DNA of 22,438 nucleotides from Symbiobacteriaceae bacterium (GTDB taxonomy: Bacteria; Bacillota; JAAYKD01; WRDA01). Below the pieces are notes generated by a model. That model did no database searches. It was not told the DNA's origin and was given only the letters and a program-made list of their open reading frames with translations. A program made the position numbers and the translations under genes. Below, in pieces: positions 1 to 8,106 of this stretch (positions are counted from its first letter, which is position 1; the number at the start of each line of letters is the position of its first letter). Location: NCBI GenBank assembly GCA_009779515.1, contig WREE01000011.1, positions 1 to 22,438 on the forward strand. Direction: 5' to 3'.

Positions 1-2
1 TA

Positions 3-1262
3 GCCAGCGAAACCTTGCTTCTGGCTTACGAAAATGGCTTAGGTCGCCACGAGCAGCCTATCTTCCCCAATATTATCTGGAAAATGCGCTCCGGGGTGTC
101 CATCGAAAAAAACGACCCCAACTACGACCTCTTCCAGTTAGCCCTTAAGGTTTGCTCCACCCGCCTTTTCCCCAGCTTTGTCAACCAGGATGCCAGCTTT
201 AACCGGGACTTTCCCGAAGATGTCCCTACCATGGGGTGCCGCACCCGTGTCTCTTGGGATCTCCACTCTCCAGACTTCGAGCAAACCTGCTCCGGGCGAG
301 GCAATGTTTCTTACACCACTTTAAACCTGGTGGGGCTTGCTCTTAAAGCCAGCCGCACCACCTACGACGAAGATATCGAAATTGCCTACCAGGAGCTGCA
401 GCGGCGCTACCCCTTCCCGGTACCCAATCTTACCAGCCGAATCTTCCTAGTGCGGCTGGAGGAGTATTTGCGCATTGGGGTGCATCAGCTGATGCAGCGC
501 TTGGAGTACCAAGGGGGCTTCACGAAGCGGGACTTCCCCTTCTTAATGCAAGGGGTGTGGAAGAGGAGCGAGCTGCTGCGCCCCACGGAGACGGTAGGGG
601 ATACCCTTAAGCACGGCACCCTTTCTCTGGGCTTTATCGGGTTGGCTGAAGCGCTAACGGTTTTAGTGGGGAAACACCACGGGGAGAGCCCCGACGCCCA
701 GAGCTTTGGCCTCCGGGTTATCACCCTTATGCGCTCTCTCCTGGATGAAGCCTCCAGCCAGTATCACCTTAACTTCTCCCTGTTGGCAACCCCTGCCGAA
801 GGGCTTACCGGCAAGTTGGTGGCGAAAGATAAAGCCATTTACGGTATCATTCCCGGGGTCACCGATAAAGAGTGGTATACCAACTCCTACCATGTGCCGG
901 TGGAATACGGCATATCTATCCTGGAAAAAATAAGTGTGGAAGGGCCTTACCACTCCCAGTGTAACGCCGGGCATATCAGTTATATCGAACTGGATGCCTC
1001 TCCCAAAGATAACCTCTCCGCCCTGGAAAAAATTATCCAGGCTATGCGCCAGGCAGATATGGGCTATATGTCTATCAACTTTCCGGTAGACCGCTGCCGC
1101 CACTGCCAGTACCAGGGCTTTATTGATAAAAGCTGTCCTGTCTGTGGCAGCAAAGATATTGCCCACATTCGCCGTATTACCGGTTACTTAGCCGAGCTAG
1201 AGCAGTTTAACGCCGCGAAGAAAGCCGAGGAACGCAGCCGCGTCCGCCACGGCAGGGTATAG
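3..1262 (+). CDS. nrdD: Anaerobic (class III) ribonucleoside-triphosphate reductase, C-terminal part
   Basis: This is the 3' part of a gene that enters from the left edge; the frame is open from base 3 and 419 residues are visible. NrdD reduces ribonucleoside triphosphates to deoxyribonucleotides without oxygen, using a glycyl radical installed by the radical-SAM activase NrdG. The C-terminus shows the family signature. A four-cysteine zinc site (CRHC, then CPVC about 15 residues later) is followed by the radical loop RITGYL, whose glycine codon is at 1182-1184, and by the FNAAKKAEE tail. The residues just upstream of the zinc site also read as NrdD (NLSALEKIIQAMRQADMGYMSINFPVDRC). The gene runs to a normal stop and is not broken. 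No nrdG lies downstream, so an activase must be upstream of the window or elsewhere. A perfect hairpin terminator begins 8 nt after the stop. Confidence 0.96.
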   Translation, partial: ASETLLLAYENGLGRHEQPIFPNIIWKMRSGVSIEKNDPNYDLFQLALKVCSTRLFPSFVNQDASFNRDFPEDVPTMGCRTRVSWDLHSPDFEQTCSGRGNVSYTTLNLVGLALKASRTTYDEDIEIAYQELQRRYPFPVPNLTSRIFLVRLEEYLRIGVHQLMQRLEYQGGFTKRDFPFLMQGVWKRSELLRPTETVGDTLKHGTLSLGFIGLAEALTVLVGKHHGESPDAQSFGLRVITLMRSLLDEASSQYHLNFSLLATPAEGLTGKLVAKDKAIYGIIPGVTDKEWYTNSYHVPVEYGISILEKISVEGPYHSQCNAGHISYIELDASPKDNLSALEKIIQAMRQADMGYMSINFPVDRCRHCQYQGFIDKSCPVCGSKDIAHIRRITGYLAELEQFNAAKKAEERSRVRHGRV

Positions 1263-1270
1263 GAAAACTA

Positions 1271-1299
1271 AAAAGAGCGCCCAACTGGGGCGCTCTTTT
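1271..1299. terminator. Bidirectional intrinsic terminator between nrdD and the DUF3830 gene
   Basis: A perfect 12-bp stem (AAAAGAGCGCCC, 5-nt loop, GGGCGCTCTTTT) sits between two convergent genes. On the plus strand the stem ends in TTTT. On the minus strand it is followed by TTTTTAGTTTT. It can therefore end transcription from both sides. Confidence 0.92.
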
Positions 1300-1334
1300 G
1301 AGGCTGAAGAGTGCGCTCTTTGGCGACACCTTCC

Positions 1335-1763
1335 TTAATCCGCCAGCTCTACGGTCATCTTTTGCTGTCCGCCAAAGTGGACTAGGGCGCCGTACTCTTC
1401 CAGCTTATCTAACCCTTCGGTAATAGTCAGCACCAAGTTCCCCATTAAATTGCCGTTTTGGCAGGCAATGCTGCAAGGACCCCAGCTTAAAAAGAACTCC
1501 CCGCCCATTTGCAAATGAGGAATATTTCCCGGGTAGATAATAATCTCCCCCTTGGCAGGTATCCGCAGCGGTCGCTCCCAGGGTACCGCGTATGCCTGGC
1601 TGCCTATGCTGGCAAAGCAGGCGTTGCCACTCCAGGAAACATGCGCCATTTCTACTTCCCAAGGCAGCTTAGCCAGGAGCCACTTGCAGGTCTCCGGGCT
1701 TTTTTCTTCTTCCAGGCGAGCCATAAAGGTAAACTGTCCCGAAGATAGCTTTAATTTTTTCAT
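1335..1763 (-). CDS. DUF3830 family cyclophilin-like protein
   Basis: This 142-aa protein has no signal peptide. Its pattern matches the DUF3830 family, which adopts a cyclophilin-like beta-barrel and has no established biochemical role. Visible family features are the N-terminal stretch FTFMARLEEEKSPETCKWLL, a central WSGNACF segment, IIIYPGNIPHLQMGGEFFLSWGPC and a C-terminal helix-strand (GLDKLEEYGALVHFGGQQKMTVEL). Length is normal for the family. The ATG start is preceded by AAGGGG about 13 nt upstream, a weak and distant ribosome binding site; no better start is seen. The gene converges on nrdD, shares its terminator and has its own candidate promoter at 1811-1839. It looks monocistronic. 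Homologues often sit near amidohydrolase or transporter genes, but nothing here suggests a substrate. Confidence 0.75.
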   Translation of the reverse strand: MKKLKLSSGQFTFMARLEEEKSPETCKWLLAKLPWEVEMAHVSWSGNACFASIGSQAYAVPWERPLRIPAKGEIIIYPGNIPHLQMGGEFFLSWGPCSIACQNGNLMGNLVLTITEGLDKLEEYGALVHFGGQQKMTVELAD

Positions 1764-1810
1764 TTTTAAAAAATACGCCCCTTCATAAAAAATAATCCAA
1801 CTACAGCTTC

Positions 1811-1847
1811 ATTGTAGCAAACCCTGTCACAATAAGCAACAGTTGCT
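1811..1847 (-). promoter_or_regulatory. Candidate sigma-A promoter for the DUF3830 gene with an overlapping palindrome
   Basis: On the minus strand TTGCTT (1834-1839) and TACAAT (1811-1816) are separated by exactly 17 nt, placing a start about 40 nt before the ATG at 1763. The -35 element is embedded in a 13-bp inverted repeat, AGCAAC-A-GTTGCT (1835-1847), which could be a repressor operator. This is inferred from sequence only. Confidence 0.5.
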
Positions 1848-2164
1848 GCGGAAAGAAGTGTTTTTTAAACTAATATTCTTGAAATCCCCTTTTCCTGGGA
1901 GAAGGTGTTTCCCCAATCGTTGGCGAATAGAAGGCTAGCATAAATTGCATAAAATGGTCAGCTGTAACTCGCCTCTCATTCCCAGCCGATAAAGCTATTT
2001 TGGCGAATAGGGCTTGCCAATCTTGGGCTACGTATGCTATGTTGTTCCCATCCCCCAACCGTAGAAGGGAAGCTCCCCGCTTGCCTTCTTCTCACATTCA
2101 TTGCTGCATAGGGGTAATTGCTGTATGGAACTTATTTCCTTATTAAGGCGGACTTACATAAGCA
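1848..2164. other. Non-coding stretch with no supported gene
   Basis: I see no convincing gene between the divergent DUF3830 and SLH genes. The only reading frame of note is a 62-codon minus-strand frame (1870-2058) with no properly spaced ribosome binding site and no recognisable family. An 11-bp direct repeat, TTGGCGAATAG, occurs twice, near 1920 and near 2000. No riboswitch consensus that I know was recognised. Confidence 0.5.
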
Positions 2165-2203
2165 GCGACTTGCTATTACCGGTAGCTGTCGCCGCTTTAT
2201 AGT
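2165..2203 (+). promoter_or_regulatory. Candidate promoter and hairpin/operator upstream of the SLH gene
   Basis: A TATAGT -10-like hexamer lies at 2198-2203, but no good -35 sits 16-18 nt upstream. Just before it is an interrupted inverted repeat: GCGAC (2165-2169) with GTCGC (2188-2192), and inside it GCTA (2172-2175) with TAGC (2183-2186). The palindrome occupies the place of the -35 element, as an activator or repressor site would. The assignment is tentative. Confidence 0.35.
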
Positions 2204-2352
2204 GTACTTTTAACTAACGGAGGTGAGTGCCCATCGGCAGTGAAGACTGGCGCAGTATCCGTCACCAACCAGAACCAGGTACAACGGGCAGGTGCCCTAG
2301 GTATATCTTGCCCTTGCCAAAACGCAATCTACCACAAAAGGAGGCCGTGCGC
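2204..2352 (+). promoter_or_regulatory. Long 5' leader of the SLH protein gene
   Basis: About 140 nt separate the candidate -10 element from the preferred GTG start at 2353. The leader contains a second strong Shine-Dalgarno match, GGAGGTGA (2219-2226), with no well-spaced long frame after it. An immediate GTG at 2223 gives only six codons before a stop. The true ribosome binding site is AAAAGGAGG at 2336-2344. Genes for abundant surface proteins often have long leaders, so a stability or translational-control role is plausible. No known riboswitch was recognised. Confidence 0.4.
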
Positions 2353-5300
2353 GTGCATTCTCTTTGGAAGCACAAAGTTGTCACACTGTTCATGGCACTG
2401 GCTATGCTCTTTGGCTCCACCCTCATTGGTGTTGCCTCAGCAGCAGAACCGGTTCCTGCCACCGTTCCCGAGTTAGAAGGTAGTGGCATTATGGCTGTTT
2501 CTGCCGCTATCGACGATGTCACCGGTCATTGGGCAGAAGCTGTTATCGACGTAGCTAAACAGTACGGTATTATGGGTGGTTTCGAGGATGGCACCTTCCG
2601 TCCCGACGAACCTGTAACCCGGGCACAGTTTGTAGCTATGGTCAACCGGGCTTTCGGCTTTTTCCAGACTGGTCCTCTCTCCTTCTTCGATGTCACTCCT
2701 GGCGATTGGTTCTATAACGATATCGCCATCGGGGTGAACATGGGCATTATCTCCGGCTACGGTGACGGTAGCGTTGGTCCCAACGACTCGGTCACCCGCG
2801 AGCAGGCGTTCTCTATTCTCGCCCGGGTCATGAAAATTACAGCTGAACCCACCAGCACTACCTCCTTCAACGATCTGGACACCATATCCGATTGGGCTAA
2901 AGGCTCCCTAATCGCCATGGTTAACCACGGTTACTTAGGGGGTTGGGACGGTGGCATCCATCCCAAAGCGCTCCTTACCAGAGCCCAAACTGCTCAAAGC
3001 CTTTACAATGTTTATGGCACCATTATCGATGGTAATGTCAATGCTAATAACAAGGTCTATGAAGGCAATGTCACCATCCGCAAAGCCGGCTCCTCGTTAA
3101 GCAACGCCACTATCAAAGGTGGTTTGTATATCACCGAGGGGGTCAGCGACGGAGAAGCTTTCCTGGATAATGTACAAGTGGAAGGTCGTACCTACATAGC
3201 CGGTGGCGGTAACAGCACTGCCCATCTTACCGGCTTCTTTGCCTCCGGGGAACTTTGGGCTAACAAACCTGTAGTTGCCGGTCAGCAGTTGCTCCACGTT
3301 CACATTCATTCCGGCTCCATTGACAAAATCTACGCCTTAAATTCCGCCATTATTACTATAGACGAAGATGCTATCTTTGGCGACTTCGAAGTTCCTCTAG
3401 GCGCTTTTGCTACAGCTCTTAACTTGCTCGGCAAAGCTACCGGAGAAATCTATATTGATGGCAACTTAGGCAGCGCCTATCTGGGCAACAAAAGCGCCTT
3501 TGACACCTTTGTTATCGCCGGTGCGGTGGATAAAATCGAAACCTGGTATCCCGGCAAGTTTGAGGGAACCGGCTCTCTGGGCTCCTTCCACGCCCATGTA
3601 ATTGGTTCGGAAGTATGCTCCAACTTGGACTTCAACCCTGCTAACCTTATCACCGATGAAGGGGTCACGGTTACCATAGGGGACAACCAAGTTGGCGGCA
3701 CACCTCCTCCGGTGATAGATCCCACCTCTCCTACCGATCCTCCTACAGTTAGCGAAACCATTCCCACCAGCCCCACGGTTCCCGGTGCCACCACCCCGGC
3801 TGACCCCAACGTGCCCCAGCCTCCTCCCGGTAGCGGCGGCAGCGGTGGCGACACCAGCCCGACTACATATAGGGTGCGGTATTATATCAAAACTGGAACC
3901 GGAGATTTTGTGGAGCGAACCGACCTGGCTAGAACCGTAAACTCCGGCAGCAGGATTAGCGATCCCGGCATTACGGCATCTTCCGGCTGGGCTTTCGATG
4001 GCTGGTACACCAGCAGCAGTATGTCGGGAACCAAGTGGAGCTTCGCCAACGATACTGTGCGCAGTGCCACCAACTTATACGCTCGCACGGTGGAATTGCT
4101 GAAGATTACCAGTGTTTCGCCGGTAGCAGATGACGGAACCAAGTTAGAAGTTACCTTTAACGCTCCTGTCGATGTAGCTACTCTTATTAAAGAGAACTTT
4201 AGCATACTCATTAAAGATGCTACAGTGAGCGTAACCCCTGACAATGTCCAGACGGTTTCGGCAGCAGAAAAAGCTGTTCTTGTTCTCTCAACGGGGGATT
4301 TCCTGAACCTGTTGAAGGATGACACTGTCAAAGTTACCATTTTGGGCACACTTAAGGGAACCGATCCTCTGCAGAGCCTTACCACCATTACAACCGATAG
4401 GTCGGCTACCTACACCCAGGGTAGCAGAATTACCGGACTATTAGACAAACTCGTTTCACCCATAAAAATAGAAAGCGCTTTTGCCAACGAAACTAACGAT
4501 GTCAAAGCGCTGCTCCATAGCTTAATGGGTACCGACGACAGTGTTATTCGTATCATTCTCACTGAGGAAGGCATTTCCAACACTACGGAAAACGCCAGCT
4601 GGAAAGTCAAAATCGAAGCTCGTTTGCCCAATACCTTTTACGATTTAGAGGACAACGCCGAAAAAATTGTGAATGTTTACGTGCAAGCGGCAGCTCCGAC
4701 CTTGACAGTCGACTATGCCAAAGAGTCGCTTACCGGCTATATTCACAGTGATATGGAGTACTCCGAAACATCGTCAACTACTGGATACAAGCGGGGAGAC
4801 TTAGCCCTCGATGATGGTCTTAAAGATCTGGCAGGCAAGACCATATATGTGCGCATCGCTAAAGATGGCGATATAAGCGGTGAGGGCGAACCTGCTACTG
4901 TAGCTATACCCTCCAGAGCTCCTACCCCTACCGGAATTACAGCGTCTTATCTGCAAACCGCTGGTACCACGACAACTCTTACCTTCCTGGGCACACCTCC
5001 TACTGGCTATGCCTGGACCGATTTGGTTTTCCGTAACGATGGGTCTACCCCTGCCGCTATTGGCACTGGTGGCAAGGTAGCGGGAGTCGAGAAGCCGATA
5101 CAGGATCTCTTTGTTTGGATCCCAGTGGAAGATGGCGAATTCTTTAAGAGCCTAGAGTTTAAAGTAACGCAGATTACCGGCGAGCCTGTGCAAGGTCCAA
5201 CTATCGTCGCTGCCAAAGTTGAGAGCACTATTGTGGTCGATATTACCGGAGCGGTGTTTAAAGATAGTCAAGTGAACGCTTGGTGGGATCTGGACTGCGG

Positions 5301-5796
5301 AGACGATTATGCTGATGCTGGCCTAACCTTGGTTAGCATCGTCAAAACCGCTCCCCAGAAAGTTACCATAACCTTCTCCGGTGAGGTCACTGAGGACATT
5401 AATATTGGTCTTGCTCCTTTTAAGGCTGCCTACGACCTAGAAGAAGGTTTTGAGGACGAGGATGTTCCACCGGCTTTCGTCACCTGGCCAGCTCCGGTGT
5501 GGACTTGGGATCAAGTATCTCGGTTGGGCATTACTGTAACTATTGAACTGTTGAAGGATGGAGTTCGTTTTGTACCCTCGAGTATGGACGACTTTACGGC
5601 ATTAACTTGGCATGACGGGAGTTCATACTGGGTCGATACGTCAATCGACCCTTCTACAAGTATTTTCAACATTTCCATGGGGGCTAATGCACCGAACGAT
5701 AAATTTTACATAATTCGAGGCACGTTAGTTCCCGCAGAAGTAAGAAATCCGGATTATCCTAAAGATAATAACTTGATTGCAGATAGTTTTAAGTAG
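2353..5796 (+). CDS. SLH-domain multidomain surface protein with beta-solenoid-like module, InlB-B-type repeat and Ig-like region
   Basis: GTG 2353 is preferred because AGGAGG lies 8 nt upstream and translation then begins with a clean signal peptide (cationic HSLWKHK, hydrophobic core, ASA cleavage site near residue 30). The frame is open back to 2227, but that extension does not look like protein. The product is 1147 aa. Three SLH domains (about 54-100, 112-160, 172-222), each with the GG/GYxDGxxxPxxxxTRxQ pattern, should bind pyruvylated cell-wall polymer. Residues about 228-443 form a repeat-rich beta module (NVTIRKAGSSLSNATIKG and following turns). A Pro/Thr/Ser linker spans 447-505. An InlB-B/Flg_new-type repeat covers 506-580 (WAFDGWYT). 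An SbsA-like Ig domain starts at about 583 (ITSVSPVADDGTKLEVTFN). The rest is beta-rich and not assigned. It is probably an S-layer or outer-wall protein; its ligand is unknown. Confidence 0.9.
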   Translation: MHSLWKHKVVTLFMALAMLFGSTLIGVASAAEPVPATVPELEGSGIMAVSAAIDDVTGHWAEAVIDVAKQYGIMGGFEDGTFRPDEPVTRAQFVAMVNRAFGFFQTGPLSFFDVTPGDWFYNDIAIGVNMGIISGYGDGSVGPNDSVTREQAFSILARVMKITAEPTSTTSFNDLDTISDWAKGSLIAMVNHGYLGGWDGGIHPKALLTRAQTAQSLYNVYGTIIDGNVNANNKVYEGNVTIRKAGSSLSNATIKGGLYITEGVSDGEAFLDNVQVEGRTYIAGGGNSTAHLTGFFASGELWANKPVVAGQQLLHVHIHSGSIDKIYALNSAIITIDEDAIFGDFEVPLGAFATALNLLGKATGEIYIDGNLGSAYLGNKSAFDTFVIAGAVDKIETWYPGKFEGTGSLGSFHAHVIGSEVCSNLDFNPANLITDEGVTVTIGDNQVGGTPPPVIDPTSPTDPPTVSETIPTSPTVPGATTPADPNVPQPPPGSGGSGGDTSPTTYRVRYYIKTGTGDFVERTDLARTVNSGSRISDPGITASSGWAFDGWYTSSSMSGTKWSFANDTVRSATNLYARTVELLKITSVSPVADDGTKLEVTFNAPVDVATLIKENFSILIKDATVSVTPDNVQTVSAAEKAVLVLSTGDFLNLLKDDTVKVTILGTLKGTDPLQSLTTITTDRSATYTQGSRITGLLDKLVSPIKIESAFANETNDVKALLHSLMGTDDSVIRIILTEEGISNTTENASWKVKIEARLPNTFYDLEDNAEKIVNVYVQAAAPTLTVDYAKESLTGYIHSDMEYSETSSTTGYKRGDLALDDGLKDLAGKTIYVRIAKDGDISGEGEPATVAIPSRAPTPTGITASYLQTAGTTTTLTFLGTPPTGYAWTDLVFRNDGSTPAAIGTGGKVAGVEKPIQDLFVWIPVEDGEFFKSLEFKVTQITGEPVQGPTIVAAKVESTIVVDITGAVFKDSQVNAWWDLDCGDDYADAGLTLVSIVKTAPQKVTITFSGEVTEDINIGLAPFKAAYDLEEGFEDEDVPPAFVTWPAPVWTWDQVSRLGITVTIELLKDGVRFVPSSMDDFTALTWHDGSSYWVDTSIDPSTSIFNISMGANAPNDKFYIIRGTLVPAEVRNPDYPKDNNLIADSFK

Positions 5797-5818
5797 TTTT
5801 AGCTTGTAATAACCGTAG

Positions 5819-5878
5819 CTGGTGAACGCCTGACTTGGCTTTTCTAATAGATAAGAAGACATTTTGGGCGCTCACCGG
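5819..5878. other. Imperfect inverted repeat between the two surface-protein genes
   Basis: CTGGTGAACGCC (5819-5830) pairs with GGCGCTCACCGG (5867-5878) at 11 of 12 positions, counting one G-U, around a 36-nt AT-rich interior. No T-tract follows, so it is not a standard terminator. It may be an mRNA-processing or stability structure for the upstream gene. Confidence 0.4.
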
Positions 5879-5925
5879 TGGTAGGTATAGGCTAAACCAG
5901 AACGATTAATTTACTAGCTAGTTTA

Positions 5926-7806
5926 ATGGAAGGAGTCGTGAATTACTTGCTAAGAGGCAAACTGGTAACAAAGATAATAGCTGTCTTTCTAGTAGCCGCC
6001 TTTGGCTTATCCTTTTCACTTGATTTTCAAGTAGCAGCTGCCTCACTGGATCCCAGCAATGTGGGAGATTTTTTTGGAAATAGGAATGGATACCTTATCG
6101 GCAGTTATAGAACCAATATTCCTCCATCTTTTCTGGATACTCTATATGGTGCCTCCTCAGTAAGAGATGGTAATGTCAAGCTATATTTTTGGAATCGAAC
6201 ATTGGATAGTTGGTTTGACGCATCTGTTCCAGGACAGCCTGAGATCGCGGGAGCAGGACTCGCTGAGTTAATGGAGGTTCTTACCAAGCGAGACTATCTG
6301 GCTATAAATGAGCTTCCTGATGGCGTGGGCGGTGGTACAGAACCTTCCACCTACCATGTTGAAGCGGTGGCAAGTCCGGATACCAAGTGGGATGGGGTTC
6401 GCTGGATCATTCCCTGGGGGATCGAAGGAGACGCTAAGCTGGAATTCGAAGGAGGATGGGAAGCCTCAACCAAAACCTCTGATTTACTCTTTTTTAGTGG
6501 CAATATAGGGGATGCCGAACTAACCGTCGCACTAGATGGACTGTCTGTAGAAGTGCTCGAAGAGGGTGAACCTTTTGTCGCCAGCTTACTGGTCACCCGA
6601 GTTGCAGGTAAGGGCAAGGCTTTATTAGGTGACGATACTACTATTATCCTCATCGAAAAAGAAGGACCAGATTCCATGTCCTTGGCAGACCTTAAAGCCG
6701 CACTGTTAAAGAAACTCGATGCCGAAATTGCTAAACTCAAACTCGATAAGGATGACTACACTGCCGATAGCTGGGGCAAATATGAAGAAGCTGTCGAGGC
6801 CATCAAAACCGAGATCGGCACTTTGCCGGACGAGGCTGCTGCCCTTGCCTACGACGTCAAGGCGAAGCTTGATGACGCTGTGAAGTTACTGAAGGAAGTT
6901 GGCGACCCTGCAGAGGCAAATGACCTGCTAGCTCTGATTGAGGATTACCTGGAGGGAAAAGAGAAGGGTACCGACGGAGAACTTTTCGGTGGAGTTTTGC
7001 TCCTTCCCGTTGGCACAAAGGGAAGCGAAGATGACAAATTTAAAGATTACCCCTTCTTACCCGAAATCCTTGCCTATTTAGCCGAAATAGCAGGTATCCC
7101 TGTTGATGATGATACTTCCAAACTGGGCAAAATCGTCGTGGCAATCACAGATACCATCGATATCTGCATAGCAATAGATAATAATGGTTATGGTGAACCC
7201 ACTAATGACGAAGATGGTTACTTGAAAGGTACTATTACTGTTCAGCTAAATGGCGTTGTTTCAACTGACGAGTATGAAGCTGATTTTGCCTGGAATATTG
7301 CCGAAGATGAGAGCTTTGAAGGAGTACAGTTCGCATTTACCTTTGAGGGAGAAGCCATTAAACCCAGCGCTATCGTGGTGAAAGACAGTGAAGGTGAAGA
7401 GGTAGATGTGGAAGATGATGGTAGCTATCTTCTGGAAGATGGCGAAGAATACACCATCACCTTCACCGTGGGTGATGACGAATATGTGGGAACCTACGAA
7501 GCCAGCGATGATGACATCGGCACCGTAGTTACTGTGGTGGTTACCCTGGTAGAAGACGAGAGCTTTGAAGGAGTACAGTTCGCATTTACCTTTGAGGGAG
7601 AAGCCATTAAACCCAGCGCTATCGTGGTAAAAGACAGTGAAGGTGAAGAGGTAGATGTGGAAGATGATGGTAGCTATCTTCTGGACGAGGGCGAAGAATA
7701 CACTATCACCTTCACCGTGGGTGATGACGAATATGTGGGAACCTACGAAGCCAGCGATGATGACATCGGCACCGTAGTTACTGTGCCAGTCACTCTGGTA
7801 GATTAG
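5926..7806 (+). CDS. Exported acidic protein with two near-identical C-terminal repeats, function unknown
   Basis: I do not recognise this 626-aa protein as a named family. It has an N-terminal signal peptide (LLRGKLVTK, then a hydrophobic core to AAA near residue 39). Residues about 40-245 look like a globular beta-rich ectodomain. Residues about 250-325 are a charged helical region resembling FIVAR-type modules of surface proteins (KYEEAVEAIKTEIGTLPDEA). The C-terminus is two 83-residue repeats (460-542, 543-625), very rich in Asp/Glu, in a short beta-sandwich style (GSYLL-GEEYTITFTVGDDEYVG) that recalls carboxypeptidase-regulatory/PEGA-like folds. The start is uncertain: GGAAGGAG (5928-5935) lies inside the ATG-initiated frame, so GTG 5938 or TTG 5947 may be the real start. 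It has no SLH or sortase motif. It follows the SLH gene by 129 nt on the same strand, so partnership with that protein or with cell-wall calcium is plausible but inferred. Confidence 0.8.
   Translation: MEGVVNYLLRGKLVTKIIAVFLVAAFGLSFSLDFQVAAASLDPSNVGDFFGNRNGYLIGSYRTNIPPSFLDTLYGASSVRDGNVKLYFWNRTLDSWFDASVPGQPEIAGAGLAELMEVLTKRDYLAINELPDGVGGGTEPSTYHVEAVASPDTKWDGVRWIIPWGIEGDAKLEFEGGWEASTKTSDLLFFSGNIGDAELTVALDGLSVEVLEEGEPFVASLLVTRVAGKGKALLGDDTTIILIEKEGPDSMSLADLKAALLKKLDAEIAKLKLDKDDYTADSWGKYEEAVEAIKTEIGTLPDEAAALAYDVKAKLDDAVKLLKEVGDPAEANDLLALIEDYLEGKEKGTDGELFGGVLLLPVGTKGSEDDKFKDYPFLPEILAYLAEIAGIPVDDDTSKLGKIVVAITDTIDICIAIDNNGYGEPTNDEDGYLKGTITVQLNGVVSTDEYEADFAWNIAEDESFEGVQFAFTFEGEAIKPSAIVVKDSEGEEVDVEDDGSYLLEDGEEYTITFTVGDDEYVGTYEASDDDIGTVVTVVVTLVEDESFEGVQFAFTFEGEAIKPSAIVVKDSEGEEVDVEDDGSYLLDEGEEYTITFTVGDDEYVGTYEASDDDIGTVVTVPVTLVD
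7303..7800 (+). repeat. Tandem 249-bp coding repeat, two units
   Basis: Unit 1 (7303-7551) and unit 2 (7552-7800) are exactly 249 bp (83 codons) and abut without spacer. By eye I count about 10 differences, roughly 96% identity. Several differences cluster at the last few codons, where GTGGTGGTT becomes GTGCCAGTC. The high nucleotide identity points to a recent duplication or ongoing gene conversion. Confidence 0.95.
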
Positions 7807-7937
7807 CCGGTAGTTTTAACGCTGCCTATATTGTATGGGACTCACAGTCCCAGACGCGTCGCCTAAAAGGTGAAATACCTAAGTTAAGCTTATAAGTTCA
7901 TAAGCGTCACAGTCTCTTAGCCTACGTGGCTAAAACC

Positions 7938-8018
7938 AGCCACCCCTTCATCCCTTGCCACCTACCCTAGGCTAGCGCCGCTGGATAGAGCAAATTGGTG
8001 GGGGGGTGGCTTTCTTTG
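7938..8018 (+). terminator. Candidate long-stem terminator after the acidic repeat protein gene
   Basis: AGCCACCCC (7938-7946) pairs with GGGGTGGCT (8003-8011), and TTCTTT follows. The loop between them is long (56 nt), so efficiency is uncertain. Two smaller perfect hairpins precede it: TGGGACT/AGTCCCA (7836-7852), and TTAGCC/GGCTAA just before the main stem. Confidence 0.45.
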
Positions 8019-8034
8019 GTAAGCCTGATTTGCC

Positions 8035-8077
8035 GGTGCCTGGCTTGCAAACGCCTGGTTAGCAAGTTAGTGGCACC
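8035..8077 (+). promoter_or_regulatory. Stem-loop in the leader of the transaldolase gene
   Basis: GGTGCC (8035-8040) pairs with GGCACC (8072-8077), and inside it CTTGC (8044-8048) pairs with GCAAG (8062-8066). The structure ends 14 nt before the ribosome binding site. It could protect the mRNA 5' end or modulate translation. No T-run follows, so it is not a terminator. Confidence 0.4.
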
Positions 8078-8106
8078 TGGGAATATATAGTAAAGGAGGA
8101 ATAGCA

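Noticed and set aside
663..1166. A 167-codon minus-strand frame inside nrdD
   Set aside because: It is fully antisense to a clearly conserved gene, has no ribosome binding site of note and resembles no family.
1870..2058. A 62-codon minus-strand frame in the non-coding stretch
   Set aside because: It has no properly spaced ribosome binding site and no recognisable family; composition does not favour coding. It could be a gene remnant, but I cannot support that.
2227..2352. An N-terminal extension of the SLH protein starting at GTG 2227
   Set aside because: It would put 42 non-protein-like residues before a normal signal peptide, and a better ribosome binding site serves GTG 2353.
2227..2352. 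A c-di-GMP or other known riboswitch in the SLH leader
   Set aside because: I looked for conserved GEMM, T-box and similar core motifs and did not find them.
3859..4093. Reading the InlB-B-type repeat as evidence of a virulence internalin
   Set aside because: This repeat is widespread in surface proteins of harmless bacteria; there is no leucine-rich repeat region.
3882..4388. A 168-codon minus-strand frame inside the SLH gene
   Set aside because: It is antisense to conserved surface-protein domains, with no start signals.
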